Notes: generated from the sequence alone by a model not told the origin. Shown: positions 27,114-36,801, numbered from the stretch's first letter. The stretch: 64,000 bases of DNA from CAIXPS01 sp034430115 (GCA_034430115.1 DAOUFG010000093.1:1-64000), one strand, 5' to 3'. Numbers and translations: made by a program.

Positions 27114-27962
27114 ATGAGTAGTCAATCAACGATAGTAGTGATGGGTGATCGGGCCGAGCTGATGCCGCAGCCCGACCTGGAGCGGCACGCGCATCGCCTG
27201 GGCCAGTTTGGGCTGGTCGCGATGACCGGCCTCACCTTCGCTTTTCTGTACGTGCCCATCGTGGTGCTGATCGTCTTTTCATTCAATAGCGCGCGCACGG
27301 GGGCCATCTGGCAAGGCTTTACGCTGAGCTGGTATCAGCGCCTGATTCACAATGAGGCGCTCATGTCTTCCGCCGCGCGCAGCCTGGCGATCGCCGCGGC
27401 GTCCACCATCGGCTCGGTGGTGATCGGCACGATGACGGCGCTGGCGATGGAGCGCGGCCGCTTTCGGGCCAAGGCGCTGTGGGAGGGCTTGCTGTATATG
27501 CCGGTGATCATCCCCGAAATCGTGGCCGGCGTGTCGCTGTTGCTCTTCTTCGCCGTGCTGGGCATGGAACGCGGCTTTGGCACCTTGCTGGTGGCGCACA
27601 TTGCGTTTTCCATGCCGTTCGTCTACATCACGGTGCGCGCCCGCCTGGCCGATTTCGACCGCTCCGTGGAAGAAGCCGCGCAAGACCTGGGCGCGAACGA
27701 ATTGAGGACGTTCTGGTACGTCACCTTGCCGCTGCTGATGCCCGGCATCGTCAGCGGCGCGTTGCTGGCTTTCACGCTTTCGATCGACGATTTCATCATC
27801 TCGTTTTTCGTCACCGGCAAGGGCTGGAACACGCTGCCCATCTACATCTGGTCGCAGTTGAAGCAGGGCGTCACGCCCGAAATCAACGCCATTTCCGCCG
27901 TGTTATTGCTGTTCTCGGTCAGCATTATCGTCGTGTCGCTCGTTTTGCAACGGCGGCAATAG
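27114..27962 (+). CDS. potC: Spermidine/putrescine ABC permease PotC
   Basis: The 282-residue permease has six membrane helices and the EAA loop EAAQDLGANELRTFWYVTLPLLMPG. It pairs with PotB in the channel. The 107-base gap before it is AT-rich and repeats GGATTTTAGATT-like words, a kind of degenerate intergenic sequence that recurs here. N-terminal 35 residues are polar and cytoplasmic, somewhat longer than usual. Confidence 0.88.
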   Translation: MSSQSTIVVMGDRAELMPQPDLERHAHRLGQFGLVAMTGLTFAFLYVPIVVLIVFSFNSARTGAIWQGFTLSWYQRLIHNEALMSSAARSLAIAAASTIGSVVIGTMTALAMERGRFRAKALWEGLLYMPVIIPEIVAGVSLLLFFAVLGMERGFGTLLVAHIAFSMPFVYITVRARLADFDRSVEEAAQDLGANELRTFWYVTLPLLMPGIVSGALLAFTLSIDDFIISFFVTGKGWNTLPIYIWSQLKQGVTPEINAISAVLLLFSVSIIVVSLVLQRRQ

Positions 27963-28070
27963 ACGATCTAACACAAAGACACAAAGCAACAAAGGGCCCA
28001 AAAGGCGCATTCAACCTTTGAGTCTTAACAAACATTTAGTAGGCTTTCAAGTGAAGGAGGACTTTGTGAA

Positions 28071-29315
28071 GTGAAGAATCAGTTCAACCATTCTGTCGCG
28101 ATACTCGCGTCCGTCGTTGCGATTGTTGCAAGCGCGTGCAGCGGCACGCCGTCACCCACGACGGCCCCCGGCGCCGCTCCAACCACTGCCCCGTCAGCCA
28201 CGGAAACGTCACCCGCCAGCAGCTCACCCTTAACCTCTCCCATATCTTCCAACGAATCTCCGCTTCCCACCCAGGAAGCTGGGGGAACCGGCGGGTCGGA
28301 CCTGGTGGTGGATAAGTCAAAGCTTGCGTCGGAGCTGTCGATGTATAGCTGGTCCGATTACGTGGCCCAGGAAGTGCTGGATAAGTTCCAGCAGGAATAT
28401 GGCGTCAAAGTCGTCATCGACAACTACGACACTAACGAGGCGCTGTTTGCCAAATTCCAGGCCGGCGGCAACCCGGGTTACGACCTGATCGTCCCATCGG
28501 ACTACATGGTGGAGAAGATGATCGCCGCCGGCATGTTGGACAAGATCGATTACAACAACGTGCCCAATATCAAGAACCTGGACCCGGCCCACCACAAGCT
28601 CTACTTCGACCCGACGGGCGAATACTCGGTGGCCTATTTCTGGGGCACCACCGGGCTGGCCTACGATAGCGCCGCGCTAGGACGCGAGATCACCTCGTGG
28701 AAGGACATCTTCGAGCCGGCCGACGACATCAAGGGCAAGATCGGCATGATCGACGACGAGCGCGAAAGCCTGGGTGCCGCCCTGCGTTACAAAGGCTACT
28801 CGGCCAACAGCACCGACGAGGCCCAGGTGAATGAGGCCAAGGCTCTGTTGCTGGCGCAGAAGCCCGACGTGAAAGGCTACTATTCCAGCATGGATAGCCG
28901 CACCAACCTGGTTTCGGGCGACGTGCTGGTGGCGATGATGTACACTGGCGATGCCATCGCGGCCGCAAAAGATAAGCCCAGCATCAAGTACGTCATCCCC
29001 GACGGCGTGACAACCGTCTGGCAAGACAACCTGGCGATCCCGAAAGACGCGCAGAATAAGTACACCGCGGAGGTGTTCATCAACTTCCTGCTGCGCCCCG
29101 ACATTGCGGCGATCAACGCCAACGCGCTGGCTTTCCCAACCCCCAACGCCGAAGCGCTGAAGCAGGGGTTGATCGACCAGAATTTGCTGAACGATAAGAA
29201 TATCTATCCCGACCTGGCCGCGCTGGGGAACAAGCTGGAGTTCCTGACGCGTGGCGATGCCAAGTCTCAGGCGCTCTATGACCGCGCCTGGACGGAAGTG
29301 GGCATCGGGCAATAA
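28071..29315 (+). CDS. potD: Polyamine-binding lipoprotein PotD
   Basis: The 414-residue product starts with a lipoprotein signal (lipobox ASAC) and a Ser/Thr/Pro-rich tether of about 55 residues. The ligand-binding part (from about 85) begins ELSMYSWSDYVAQEVLDKFQ and contains GYDLIVPSDYMVEKMIAAGML and YFWGTTGLAYD, typical of spermidine/putrescine solute-binding proteins. It is anchored outside the membrane. The GTG start has GGAGG ten bases upstream. Last gene of potABCD, ended by a strong hairpin. Confidence 0.9.
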   Translation: MKNQFNHSVAILASVVAIVASACSGTPSPTTAPGAAPTTAPSATETSPASSSPLTSPISSNESPLPTQEAGGTGGSDLVVDKSKLASELSMYSWSDYVAQEVLDKFQQEYGVKVVIDNYDTNEALFAKFQAGGNPGYDLIVPSDYMVEKMIAAGMLDKIDYNNVPNIKNLDPAHHKLYFDPTGEYSVAYFWGTTGLAYDSAALGREITSWKDIFEPADDIKGKIGMIDDERESLGAALRYKGYSANSTDEAQVNEAKALLLAQKPDVKGYYSSMDSRTNLVSGDVLVAMMYTGDAIAAAKDKPSIKYVIPDGVTTVWQDNLAIPKDAQNKYTAEVFINFLLRPDIAAINANALAFPTPNAEALKQGLIDQNLLNDKNIYPDLAALGNKLEFLTRGDAKSQALYDRAWTEVGIGQ

Positions 29316-29385
29316 TCCGCATGTCCCAAGCGATTGACTTATCTCAAGCATTTGGACAAGAGCCACTGGGTTCCAGCCAAAAGCA

Positions 29386-29424
29386 GAACAGCCCCCTGTA
29401 CCATGAAAGTACAGGGGGCTGTTC
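29386..29424. terminator. Strong intrinsic terminator after potD
   Basis: A 16-bp perfect stem (29386-29401 with 29409-29424, 7-nt loop) followed by TTTTTT on the plus strand. On the minus strand the hairpin is followed by a weaker T-rich run and may serve the convergent decarboxylase gene as well. Confidence 0.92.
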
Positions 29425-29444
29425 TTTTTTACGTTACCAAACGA

Positions 29445-30695
29445 TCAACAGATGCCGGGGAAGTCGTCCATGTTGAGCGTCCACTCGGCAGCGTCATAGA
29501 CTTCTGGTAGCGGGAAGCCGTTGAACGGCGACCCAACGGCGTAGACGTAGGCCCCGCAATTCTTCATGATCAGCCGGTCGCCCACCTTGAGCGGGATGGG
29601 CGAGCGCATCTCGAAGAGCGTGTCCACCGAATCACAGGTCGGCCCGGCCAGGCGATAGGTGGTCATGCTGAGTTGGCGCGGCTCTGTAACGATGGGGCGC
29701 ACGGCGGGCCGGATGCCGTCGGGCAATTCATACAGCCCACTGAACACGCCGCCATCCAGGTAGAGCCAGGTCTGGCCGTCGGGGCGCTCGGCGATGCCGG
29801 TCACTTCCAGCACCATGTCGGTGGTGGTGGCGCTCACGCCGCGCCCGGGCTCCAGCAGGATGCGCTGCGCGCCCGGCACGCACTCGCCCAGCACGCGATA
29901 CACCGCCTGCGCAACCTCTTCGGGTTGGGCTACCGGGCCGGTGTAGGGGGCCGGGAAACCGCCGCCCAGGTCGATCAGGTCCAGGTCGATGCCTGCCTCG
30001 CGCGCGCCGGCCCAGGCCGGCGCGACGGCGCGCAGTGCATCCGCCCATGTCTCGGGGCGCACACATTGAGAACCGACGTGGAACGACAAGCCAACCGGCT
30101 TCAGGCCACATGCCTGCGCCCGTTTCATCAATGCCACGGCTTTTTGAGGTTCGACGCCGAACTTGTGCGTCAGCGGCCACAGCGCGCCCGTGTGTGGCAC
30201 TGTCATGCGCACATACACTTCAAGCGGCAGGCCGAACGCCGCCAGCTTTTCGATTTCGGCCTCGGAGTCGAAAGCGAAAAGACGGACGCCGCGCGCCACT
30301 GCCGTCTGGATGTGTGTCATCTGCTTGATCGGGTTGCTGTAGAAGATGCGCTCACCATGAACCCCCACATTCGCCAGCATTTCAATCTCGGCACGCGAAG
30401 CCACCTCAAACCACGACCCTTCCAGCCGCGCAATGGAATTGAGCAGCATGGGGTTGGGGTTGGATTTGACGGTATAGCCTACAATCGCATCGGGGAAGGC
30501 CCGCTGGATCGCCAGGTAGTTGGCGACTGCCTTGCGCGGGTTTACCACAAGTGCGGGTGTGGGAACTTGCCAGATGGGGTGACCACTGGGTGTGGTTGGG
30601 TATGCGAGAGAGAATGCTTGTGGGGAAGCATTGAGGAAAGTGAAACCGGAAAGACTTGCGTCTAATGCTTGATCATCAACAGACAATCTGTTCAT
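29445..30695 (-). CDS. Ornithine/DAP-type PLP decarboxylase
   Basis: The 416-residue product is a fold-type III (alanine-racemase-like) decarboxylase. The PLP lysine is in GYTVKSNPNP, the His that stacks on the cofactor in SFHVGSQ, phosphate binding in DLGGGFPAP and EPGRG, and the second-subunit Cys-Asp in GPTCDSVD. The last motif and the length favour ornithine decarboxylase over diaminopimelate decarboxylase. It would make putrescine, fitting the neighbouring polyamine importer although transcribed toward it. No lysine-biosynthesis genes are adjacent. Confidence 0.85.
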   Translation of the reverse strand: MNRLSVDDQALDASLSGFTFLNASPQAFSLAYPTTPSGHPIWQVPTPALVVNPRKAVANYLAIQRAFPDAIVGYTVKSNPNPMLLNSIARLEGSWFEVASRAEIEMLANVGVHGERIFYSNPIKQMTHIQTAVARGVRLFAFDSEAEIEKLAAFGLPLEVYVRMTVPHTGALWPLTHKFGVEPQKAVALMKRAQACGLKPVGLSFHVGSQCVRPETWADALRAVAPAWAGAREAGIDLDLIDLGGGFPAPYTGPVAQPEEVAQAVYRVLGECVPGAQRILLEPGRGVSATTTDMVLEVTGIAERPDGQTWLYLDGGVFSGLYELPDGIRPAVRPIVTEPRQLSMTTYRLAGPTCDSVDTLFEMRSPIPLKVGDRLIMKNCGAYVYAVGSPFNGFPLPEVYDAAEWTLNMDDFPGIC

Positions 30696-30927
30696 CCGCT
30701 AGATAACTATTTTCTCCTTTGGTTACGCTGCACCACTCGAAAATCGGCGCGAAATATACACCGTATTCCCCTGGAGTGCAAGACGCCAGGGGCACTGTGA
30801 GGGTAATTTTAAGGTTGTTTTGTTCGCCCAAACAGCGTTTGCTTCCAAATTGCCTGCCCGTCGTTGGGCGCGCGGACTCACCCGCGGCGCGTCGGGTAAA
30901 ATGTGCCGCTGGGGGAGTATATGGAAG

Positions 30928-31890
30928 ATGGAATCAACTGAAGTCTGGAATGCTCAAGCAGTCCGCCGCAAACCGAAGCGGCAGGGCTTTGAAAAGTGGT
31001 TTGATATGCTGGTGCTTTCGGCACTCTTGCTCTTGCCGGCCGGCATCCTGTTCACCGTTTACCAGGTGCTGCAGGGAGATGCCTGGCTGGCCGCCGCCGG
31101 CTTGCTGGTGGCGGCGCTGGGTGGCCTGGGCGTCTATGCGCGCCTGATCATGCCGTTCTCGCTGCGCGTGAAGACGCTGGAGATCGGCCCGGTGTCGCCC
31201 GCCCTGTCGAAGCCGTTGAAGGTGGTGTTTTTTACGGATTTGCACGTGGGCCGTGTGAAGCAAGCCGCCTGGACGCGCAAGGTGGTGAGCCTGGTGAACG
31301 CGCAGCAACCCGATGTGGTGTTGCTGGGCGGCGACTTCATCGGGCACGTCGATGCGGAGGCGATCCCCGGCATGTTGGCGCCGCTGGCCGATTTATGCGC
31401 ACCGCTGGGCGTATTCGCCGTGTTTGGAAATCATGACTATGGGCTGCCGGGGATGGATCACTCGGCGCTGTTGGAAAAGTGTTTCCAGCAGATGAATATT
31501 CGCCTGTTGCACAACGAGAACCTCACGCTGGATGGCCGGCTGGAACTCGTGGGCATCGACGAGTTGTGGGAAGGCTACGCCGACGTAAAGCTGGCCTTCC
31601 AGGGGGCCGGGCTCACGCCTGGCGCGCGCCGCATCGTGCTGGGGCACAACCCCGATCTGATGAGCCAGATCAGCGAGCCTGCTGACCTATATCTGTTCGG
31701 CCACACGCACGGCGGGCAGATTTACTTACCCATCATCTCACGCCGCATTGTGCCGGTGGCCGGCGACATGTATCGCGGCGAGTACCACCTGCCGCAGGGG
31801 TTAGTGTATGTCTCGTCGGGGTGTGGCGAAACGACCACCCCCACGCGCCTCGGCGCGCCGGTGGAAATCGTCTCCGTCATGCTGTACTAA
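30928..31890 (+). CDS. Membrane-anchored metallophosphoesterase, YkuE/YaeI type
   Basis: The 320-residue product has two N-terminal membrane helices (about 28-70) and a calcineurin-like domain. The five metal motifs are present: FTDLHVGR, GGDFIGH, GNHDYG, GHNPD and GHTHGGQ. YkuE/YaeI relatives act as phosphodiesterases on lipids at the membrane. The ATG at 30928 follows GGGGGAG with a spacing of about ten; the longer frame to 30820 would add a Cys/Arg-rich stretch that looks untranslated. Confidence 0.85.
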   Translation: MESTEVWNAQAVRRKPKRQGFEKWFDMLVLSALLLLPAGILFTVYQVLQGDAWLAAAGLLVAALGGLGVYARLIMPFSLRVKTLEIGPVSPALSKPLKVVFFTDLHVGRVKQAAWTRKVVSLVNAQQPDVVLLGGDFIGHVDAEAIPGMLAPLADLCAPLGVFAVFGNHDYGLPGMDHSALLEKCFQQMNIRLLHNENLTLDGRLELVGIDELWEGYADVKLAFQGAGLTPGARRIVLGHNPDLMSQISEPADLYLFGHTHGGQIYLPIISRRIVPVAGDMYRGEYHLPQGLVYVSSGCGETTTPTRLGAPVEIVSVMLY

Positions 31891-32041
31891 AAAGTTGCTG
31901 ACGCCGCGAATGCAGGGCGACTCATTAAGTCGCCCGCCTTCAGCAGCCCGTGACGAGCCCAGGCACACTACACAGGAATTCTTTGTTTCTTTGTGTTAGT
32001 GAGCATGAGTGTTTTCCATCTCACCCTACAATTGCACCGAC

Positions 32042-33649
32042 TCAGGTGGGTGTTGGCGACGGTATCTCCGTTCCCGTTGGCGTTTCGGTCGGTGTTCCTG
32101 TTTCGGTTGGGGTGTGAGTGGGCACCGGCGTGTCTGAAGGCGGCGGTATCGGCGATGAAGTCCATGTGGGAGATGGCGGCAGTGGCGTATGCGTGGGTGG
32201 CATCGGCGACGGCGTGTAAGTTGTCGTCGGCGGCACGATCACTTGCGCCCAGGTGAGCTTGATCTTCGCCTCACCGGTCAGTTCGGCGTACTGCAATTCC
32301 AGGGTGTGGTTGCCCGCGCTTAATGCCCGGGTGCCCACAATCGTCCGGCTGCCACTGGTGTCAAAGTTGTCGAACACATAGGACGGGTTGCCGTCGATGA
32401 TGAGGCGCACGCGGTCATCCACCTCGGCGGTAAAGACATACGTGCCCGCAACGTCGAATCTCACCGTGCGCTGCCAATCCACTGAGAAGTTGTCGGGGTT
32501 CACTTCGGGCGCCGGCGACCCAAAGCCCCAGTCAAAGTCGATGTTCGGGTCGTCGCGCTTTAAGATCAACGCGCCCGAAAAATCGGAGCTGTTGTAATAA
32601 CGGCCCACCCAGCCGGTGTAGCCGACCGCCCAACTGAGCGATATTTGGGCGTTGCCGGTGGCCTCGTAATAGTCCACGCGCAGTTGGTGTTGGCCCTTGG
32701 TAATCGCGTACCCGACCGTCACCGTGCGCGCGCCGCCGTTGTGCCATTCGTTGATGATCAACTGATTGTCTACGTAGACGCGCGCGCCGTCGTCCACTGT
32801 CAGCGTAAAGATGTAATTGTCCGTCGTCTTGAAAGTCTCGTTGCGTGTCCAGGTGACGGAGAAGTTATCGTTCGGGATATCGCCCCTGGGTGAACCTGAG
32901 CGCCAATTGAAGTTCAAGTTCGCGTCGCTGCGCGTAAACACCGGCTCTCCGTCCAGGTCGGGATTGTCGTAATAACGGCCAAACCAGATGCCCAACGCGT
33001 TCGGGTCGGGCGTGGAGGTTGCCGTGGGCGGGTTGGTCGGCGTGACGGGCGTCGGCGTAAAGGTCGGCTCCTGTGGCGTAGGTGATGCTGTGCCTGGCGG
33101 CAATGTCACAGTGGCGGAGCTGGAAAGCGTGGTGGTGGCGCTGGGTTCTGCTGTGCCGCCGATTGTGACGGGCACCACCGGCGAGAAGCCGCTGCTTTCT
33201 CCGCGCGCCAGCACATAAACCGTGCCGTGGTTATCGGGGTTCGTTGGCAAGTTTAACCCGGTGATGCTGAAACTGCCGTCGGTGCCTGCCTGGGCTTCGC
33301 CGATCTTGGCGAACTGGTCGAATGTGGCACCGGCAGTGAAGGCGACGTAGATTTCCACGCGCTCATTCGGGACGAAATTTTCGCCGTGTAGCGCAAATGG
33401 CCCGGAGGTCGGAATACCCCCGACCACGTTGATCTTTGTCAGCGAGTCCGGAGCGACAGTCGGGCTCGGTCGCGCATTGAAGACGCCGGTTGAGAGAATG
33501 ACAACCCCAATGATGCAGAGGAGGGCGATGAGTAATGTCGCTACCACCCCCGCTGCAATATAGCTCCGCGGTGCAGTCCCCTCCACTTCCGTCGGAGCGG
33601 CCATATATCCATCCTGCGGTTCGTTCGGCATCTCGTTTGGATTGTTCAT
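32042..33649 (-). CDS. Membrane-anchored protein with two PA14 domains
   Basis: The 535-residue product has a polar N-terminus of about 27 residues, one membrane helix (about 30-55), an Ig/IPT-like domain (about 70-165), a Thr/Pro linker, and two PA14-like beta domains (about 225-340 and 345-455) that begin FGRYYDNPDL and VGRYYNSSDF. It ends in an 80-residue Pro/Thr tail with repeated PTET and PSPT words. PA14 domains bind carbohydrate. The protein is probably displayed on the cell surface, with the tail reaching through the wall. The two PA14 copies come from an old duplication. Confidence 0.8.
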   Translation of the reverse strand: MNNPNEMPNEPQDGYMAAPTEVEGTAPRSYIAAGVVATLLIALLCIIGVVILSTGVFNARPSPTVAPDSLTKINVVGGIPTSGPFALHGENFVPNERVEIYVAFTAGATFDQFAKIGEAQAGTDGSFSITGLNLPTNPDNHGTVYVLARGESSGFSPVVPVTIGGTAEPSATTTLSSSATVTLPPGTASPTPQEPTFTPTPVTPTNPPTATSTPDPNALGIWFGRYYDNPDLDGEPVFTRSDANLNFNWRSGSPRGDIPNDNFSVTWTRNETFKTTDNYIFTLTVDDGARVYVDNQLIINEWHNGGARTVTVGYAITKGQHQLRVDYYEATGNAQISLSWAVGYTGWVGRYYNSSDFSGALILKRDDPNIDFDWGFGSPAPEVNPDNFSVDWQRTVRFDVAGTYVFTAEVDDRVRLIIDGNPSYVFDNFDTSGSRTIVGTRALSAGNHTLELQYAELTGEAKIKLTWAQVIVPPTTTYTPSPMPPTHTPLPPSPTWTSSPIPPPSDTPVPTHTPTETGTPTETPTGTEIPSPTPT

Positions 33650-33777
33650 AATGCGCTCACCCGGTGTCGTGTTATTTAACCCCTGAAATGTAAACGATGA
33701 TTGTAACGAATATCCCGGTGCAGATAAATTATAGTTTATGCCTGTACAGAAAATCTCGTGTTTTCAATGGAAATGAA

Positions 33778-34581
33778 ATGAACTCAAATCAACCCGTCAA
33801 TAATTCGGACTCGGCCATTGCCTACGCCGCGCTGGCCCGTGTCTATGATTTGCAACATGCTACTTATACCCCCGATGTGAGCATGTATCAGACATTCGCC
33901 GGCCAAATCCGCGAACAGCGCGGCGAGTGCCGCATCCTTGAAATCGGCAGCGGCACCGGCCGGGTGATGATCCCACTGGTGGAGTCCGGGTTCCAGGTGG
34001 TGGGGGTGGACGAGTCGCCCCAGATGCTGGAGATTGCCCGCCGGAAGCTGGCTGCGTTCCCGGCGCAACAATACCAACTGGTGCAGGACGACATGCGCAG
34101 GGCGAAGCTGGCGGGGCCATTCGATATGGCCTTCATCGCGCTGAACACCTTCCTGCACAACCCGACGCGCCAGAGCCAACTGGATATGCTTGCCGCGGCG
34201 CAGCGTTACCTGCGCCCAGGTGGCATTTTGATCGTCGATTTGCCCCCCAACGACGAACTGGCCTACCAGCCCGACGATGGAGAATATGAGTTCGAGGCAA
34301 CCTTGGTGGACCCCGCGACGGATACCGTGATCGACAAATTCGTCTCCAGCCTGATTTCGTGGGCCGAGCAGACCCAAACCCTCAGCTATCGTATAGAGGA
34401 GAAGCTGCCCACCGGCGTTCACTCTGAAACCGTGACGTTCCGCCTGCGCCACGTCTTCAAGCACGAGATGGAACTGCTGCTCATCCAATCGGGCTTCAAA
34501 GCGTGCGATTGGTATGGGGATTATGATTTGTGTGAGTACATCGACGGCAGCCTGCGCATGATCGCCGTGGCGCATGTCTAA
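33778..34581 (+). CDS. Class I SAM-dependent methyltransferase
   Basis: The roughly 267-residue product has the Rossmann methyltransferase motifs ILEIGSGTGRVMIPL (motif I), VVGVDESPQMLEIAR (acidic loop), QDDMRRAKL and a post-motif LRPGGILIVDLP. The C-terminal half is beta-rich and probably selects the substrate. The substrate is unknown. I start at ATG 33778 since the protein then begins at a polar leader just before YAALARVYD, as in relatives; the upstream extension to 33697 is hydrophobic and unlikely. Confidence 0.8.
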   Translation: MNSNQPVNNSDSAIAYAALARVYDLQHATYTPDVSMYQTFAGQIREQRGECRILEIGSGTGRVMIPLVESGFQVVGVDESPQMLEIARRKLAAFPAQQYQLVQDDMRRAKLAGPFDMAFIALNTFLHNPTRQSQLDMLAAAQRYLRPGGILIVDLPPNDELAYQPDDGEYEFEATLVDPATDTVIDKFVSSLISWAEQTQTLSYRIEEKLPTGVHSETVTFRLRHVFKHEMELLLIQSGFKACDWYGDYDLCEYIDGSLRMIAVAHV

Positions 34582-34684
34582 AATAACACTCAGCACCATC
34601 TCAGCATAAGGGATTAACGTTGGAAAGCTAGGGTTATTTAGGCGATGTGGTCATGAGCGCCAGCCGGGGCAATCGTATAACACA

Positions 34685-36094
34685 ATGTCAATTCGGACAC
34701 GACTCACCATCTGGTACAGCGTCATCCTGTTGCTGGGGTTAGTCCTCTTCGGCGCAGGCGTGTATCTCAGCGTATCTGTGATATTGCTTCGCCAGATCGA
34801 TCTGTCGCTCGAAGAGTCGGCGCGCAGTATCGTTGACCAGATCAGGATCGTGATGAATGGCGACGGGCGCGTGATCGGCATGCCCAAGATCGATGTGTTC
34901 CGCGCTTCGATGGTCTACGTAGAAGCGTTGGATACAAACGGCAACATTCGCGCCCGTTCGACGAACGTCGGCAACTTTGAAAAACACCTTGACCCGACCA
35001 CCTATACCCAACTGAGCCAACTGCCCGTGCCCGACCAGCACCCCGTGTTCAATAACGTGCACTACGACGACGCGCCGCCGTTGCGCGTTTACACCGTCCC
35101 GCTGGTGGTGCAAAACACCCAGGAGTTGTTCGGCTACCTGCAGGTGGCTGCCTCGATGGAGGAATTGGAGCAGACGCGCAATTTCCTGCTAATCATCCTT
35201 CTAGTGTTGGGCGGATTGGGGCTGTTTGTGTCGGCGGTGGCGGGTGCAGCGATGGCGCGCCGCGCGCTACAGCCGATGACCGAGATCACCAACACGGCCA
35301 TGGAAATCTACCGGACGGAGGACCTGGATCGGCGCGTGGAAGTGGTTTCGAATGACGAGGTTGGGCAGCTTGCTTCGTCGTTCAACGAAATGCTGGACCG
35401 CCTGGCGCGTCTTTTCCGTGCCCAGCAACGCTTTGTCGCCGATGTATCGCACGAGATGCGCACGCCGCTGACGGTCATCCGTGGCAACGTGGACCTGTTG
35501 CGGATGGGCTGCGCCGACGCCGAATCGCTGGATGCCATCTCCAGCGAGAGCGAACGCATGACGCGCATGGTGAGCAATATGTTGCTCCTCTCACAAGCCG
35601 ACGCAGGTGCGCTGCCGATGACCTTGAAACCCATCGACCTGGCCTCCCTGATTGGTAACGTTGCGCGCAGCGGCAATATCATGTCCGATGGGCGCGTGGA
35701 GATCACCTCCGGCGTATCGGGGGACCTGACGGTGCAGGGCGATTCGGACCGCCTGAAACAGGTGTTGCTAAACCTGGTGGACAACGCCATCAAGCACACG
35801 CCGGAAGGCGGGCACGTGACCATCCAGGCATCTAACCCCGACGGTGTGACGGTGCATGTGGCGGTGTGCGATACGGGCGTGGGCATCCCCCCCGAGGACT
35901 TGCCACACGTCTTTGAGCGGTTCTACCGCGTGGACAAATCACGCTCACGCGCGCAGGGCGGCGCGGGGCTGGGGCTGGCTATTGCAAAGTCGATCGTCGA
36001 AGCCCATAGCGGGCGCATCAGCGTGCAAAGCACCGTGGGGCAGGGCACCTGCTTCGAATTCACTTTGCCGGCCTATCGCCCCAACCTGGTGTAG
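34685..36094 (+). CDS. Sensor histidine kinase (HAMP, HisKA, HATPase)
   Basis: The 469-residue product has two membrane helices (about 10-34 and 162-186) around an extracytoplasmic sensor region of about 125 residues, then a HAMP linker, the phosphorylated His in DVSHEMRTPLT (His near 256), the N box LVDNAIKHTPEGG and G boxes DTGVGIPPEDL and GAGLGLAIAKS. It is complete. No response regulator gene lies next to it, so it is an orphan kinase in this window. The sensor region is not recognised. Its start has no strong SD. Confidence 0.92.
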   Translation: MSIRTRLTIWYSVILLLGLVLFGAGVYLSVSVILLRQIDLSLEESARSIVDQIRIVMNGDGRVIGMPKIDVFRASMVYVEALDTNGNIRARSTNVGNFEKHLDPTTYTQLSQLPVPDQHPVFNNVHYDDAPPLRVYTVPLVVQNTQELFGYLQVAASMEELEQTRNFLLIILLVLGGLGLFVSAVAGAAMARRALQPMTEITNTAMEIYRTEDLDRRVEVVSNDEVGQLASSFNEMLDRLARLFRAQQRFVADVSHEMRTPLTVIRGNVDLLRMGCADAESLDAISSESERMTRMVSNMLLLSQADAGALPMTLKPIDLASLIGNVARSGNIMSDGRVEITSGVSGDLTVQGDSDRLKQVLLNLVDNAIKHTPEGGHVTIQASNPDGVTVHVAVCDTGVGIPPEDLPHVFERFYRVDKSRSRAQGGAGLGLAIAKSIVEAHSGRISVQSTVGQGTCFEFTLPAYRPNLV

Positions 36095-36221
36095 CCATCT
36101 TAGAGGGCTCCTAGCCTGATCTAATTTGCGCCTAATCTAACTGCTCTACACTCAACCCAAGATTGGTGAGCGCGGTATCCGTTCCAACAATGGGGCCATA
36201 CGGATGCGCGGCCGGCTTGAT

Positions 36222-36332
36222 CACACAAGTCGGGCAGCGAGCTTGCTGGGCACGTTTGTTTGTTTCCTCCTGTGCAAACAAACGAAACAGTGGATGGGTT
36301 TGGCCTTGTTAGTTGGCTGCCCGACTTGTGTG
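36222..36332. repeat. Nested inverted repeat of 111 bp
   Basis: Outer arms CACACAAGTCGGGCAGC (36222-36238) and its exact complement (36316-36332), with inner arms CGTTTGTTTG (36253-36262) and CAAACAAACG (36275-36284). It lies just before a PDZ-protein frame. It could be a small non-autonomous element or a regulatory RNA structure; a T-run is lacking. Confidence 0.8.
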
Positions 36333-36371
36333 GTTAATCGGCGAAAAATCTGGTTTCGTGGAGCGGTTCAG

Positions 36372-36743
36372 TTGGCTTCATTGGAGAAGACGGTACCCTA
36401 CTTGGGTATTGAATGGCAGCTTTTGCCTGCGACAGAGGTGGCGGGCAAAAAAAACGAAGTTGTAAGCGTGAGGCGGGTGATTACGGATAGCCCGGCTTGC
36501 AAGGCTGGCGTTCGAGAAGGTGACATTATTCGTAGAGTTGACGGTGTTGCCTTGTGTGCGCAGCACACCTTGGCGGCACTCATCAGCGCCAAAAAGCCCG
36601 GCGCGACGGTTTCATTGGATTTAGTTCGTGCAAAGAAGCGTATCCATATGAAAGTGACGTTGGGCGAACGGCAGTTACCGGAATTTAAGTTCAGACCGAT
36701 TGAATCGGCGGGGCCGAAAAAGAAGTTGGACGTAAATAGTTAG
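36372..36743 (+). CDS. Small PDZ-domain protein
   Basis: The product of about 123 residues is one PDZ domain: PYLGIEWQLLPATEVA, SVRRVITDSPACKAGVREGD, IIRRVDGVAL, and SLDLVRAKKRIHMKVTLGE. It lacks a protease. The open frame reaches back to ATG 36204, but that part is read through the nested inverted repeat and gives an unlikely Cys-rich peptide. A TTG at 36372 with GGAG eight bases upstream is my choice, with low certainty. PDZ domains bind C-terminal tails; this one may act as an adaptor. Confidence 0.6.
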   Translation: MASLEKTVPYLGIEWQLLPATEVAGKKNEVVSVRRVITDSPACKAGVREGDIIRRVDGVALCAQHTLAALISAKKPGATVSLDLVRAKKRIHMKVTLGERQLPEFKFRPIESAGPKKKLDVNS

Positions 36744-36801
36744 TGCGTGTTTTAAATCGTTTCCCCCTGGTATGGGTTCCTCCTGTCCCATGCCGGAATA
36801 T

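Noticed and set aside
36204..36371. N-terminal extension of the PDZ protein as a membrane segment
   Set aside because: The hydrophobic peptide is read from a nested inverted repeat, and a better SD-start pair lies after it.
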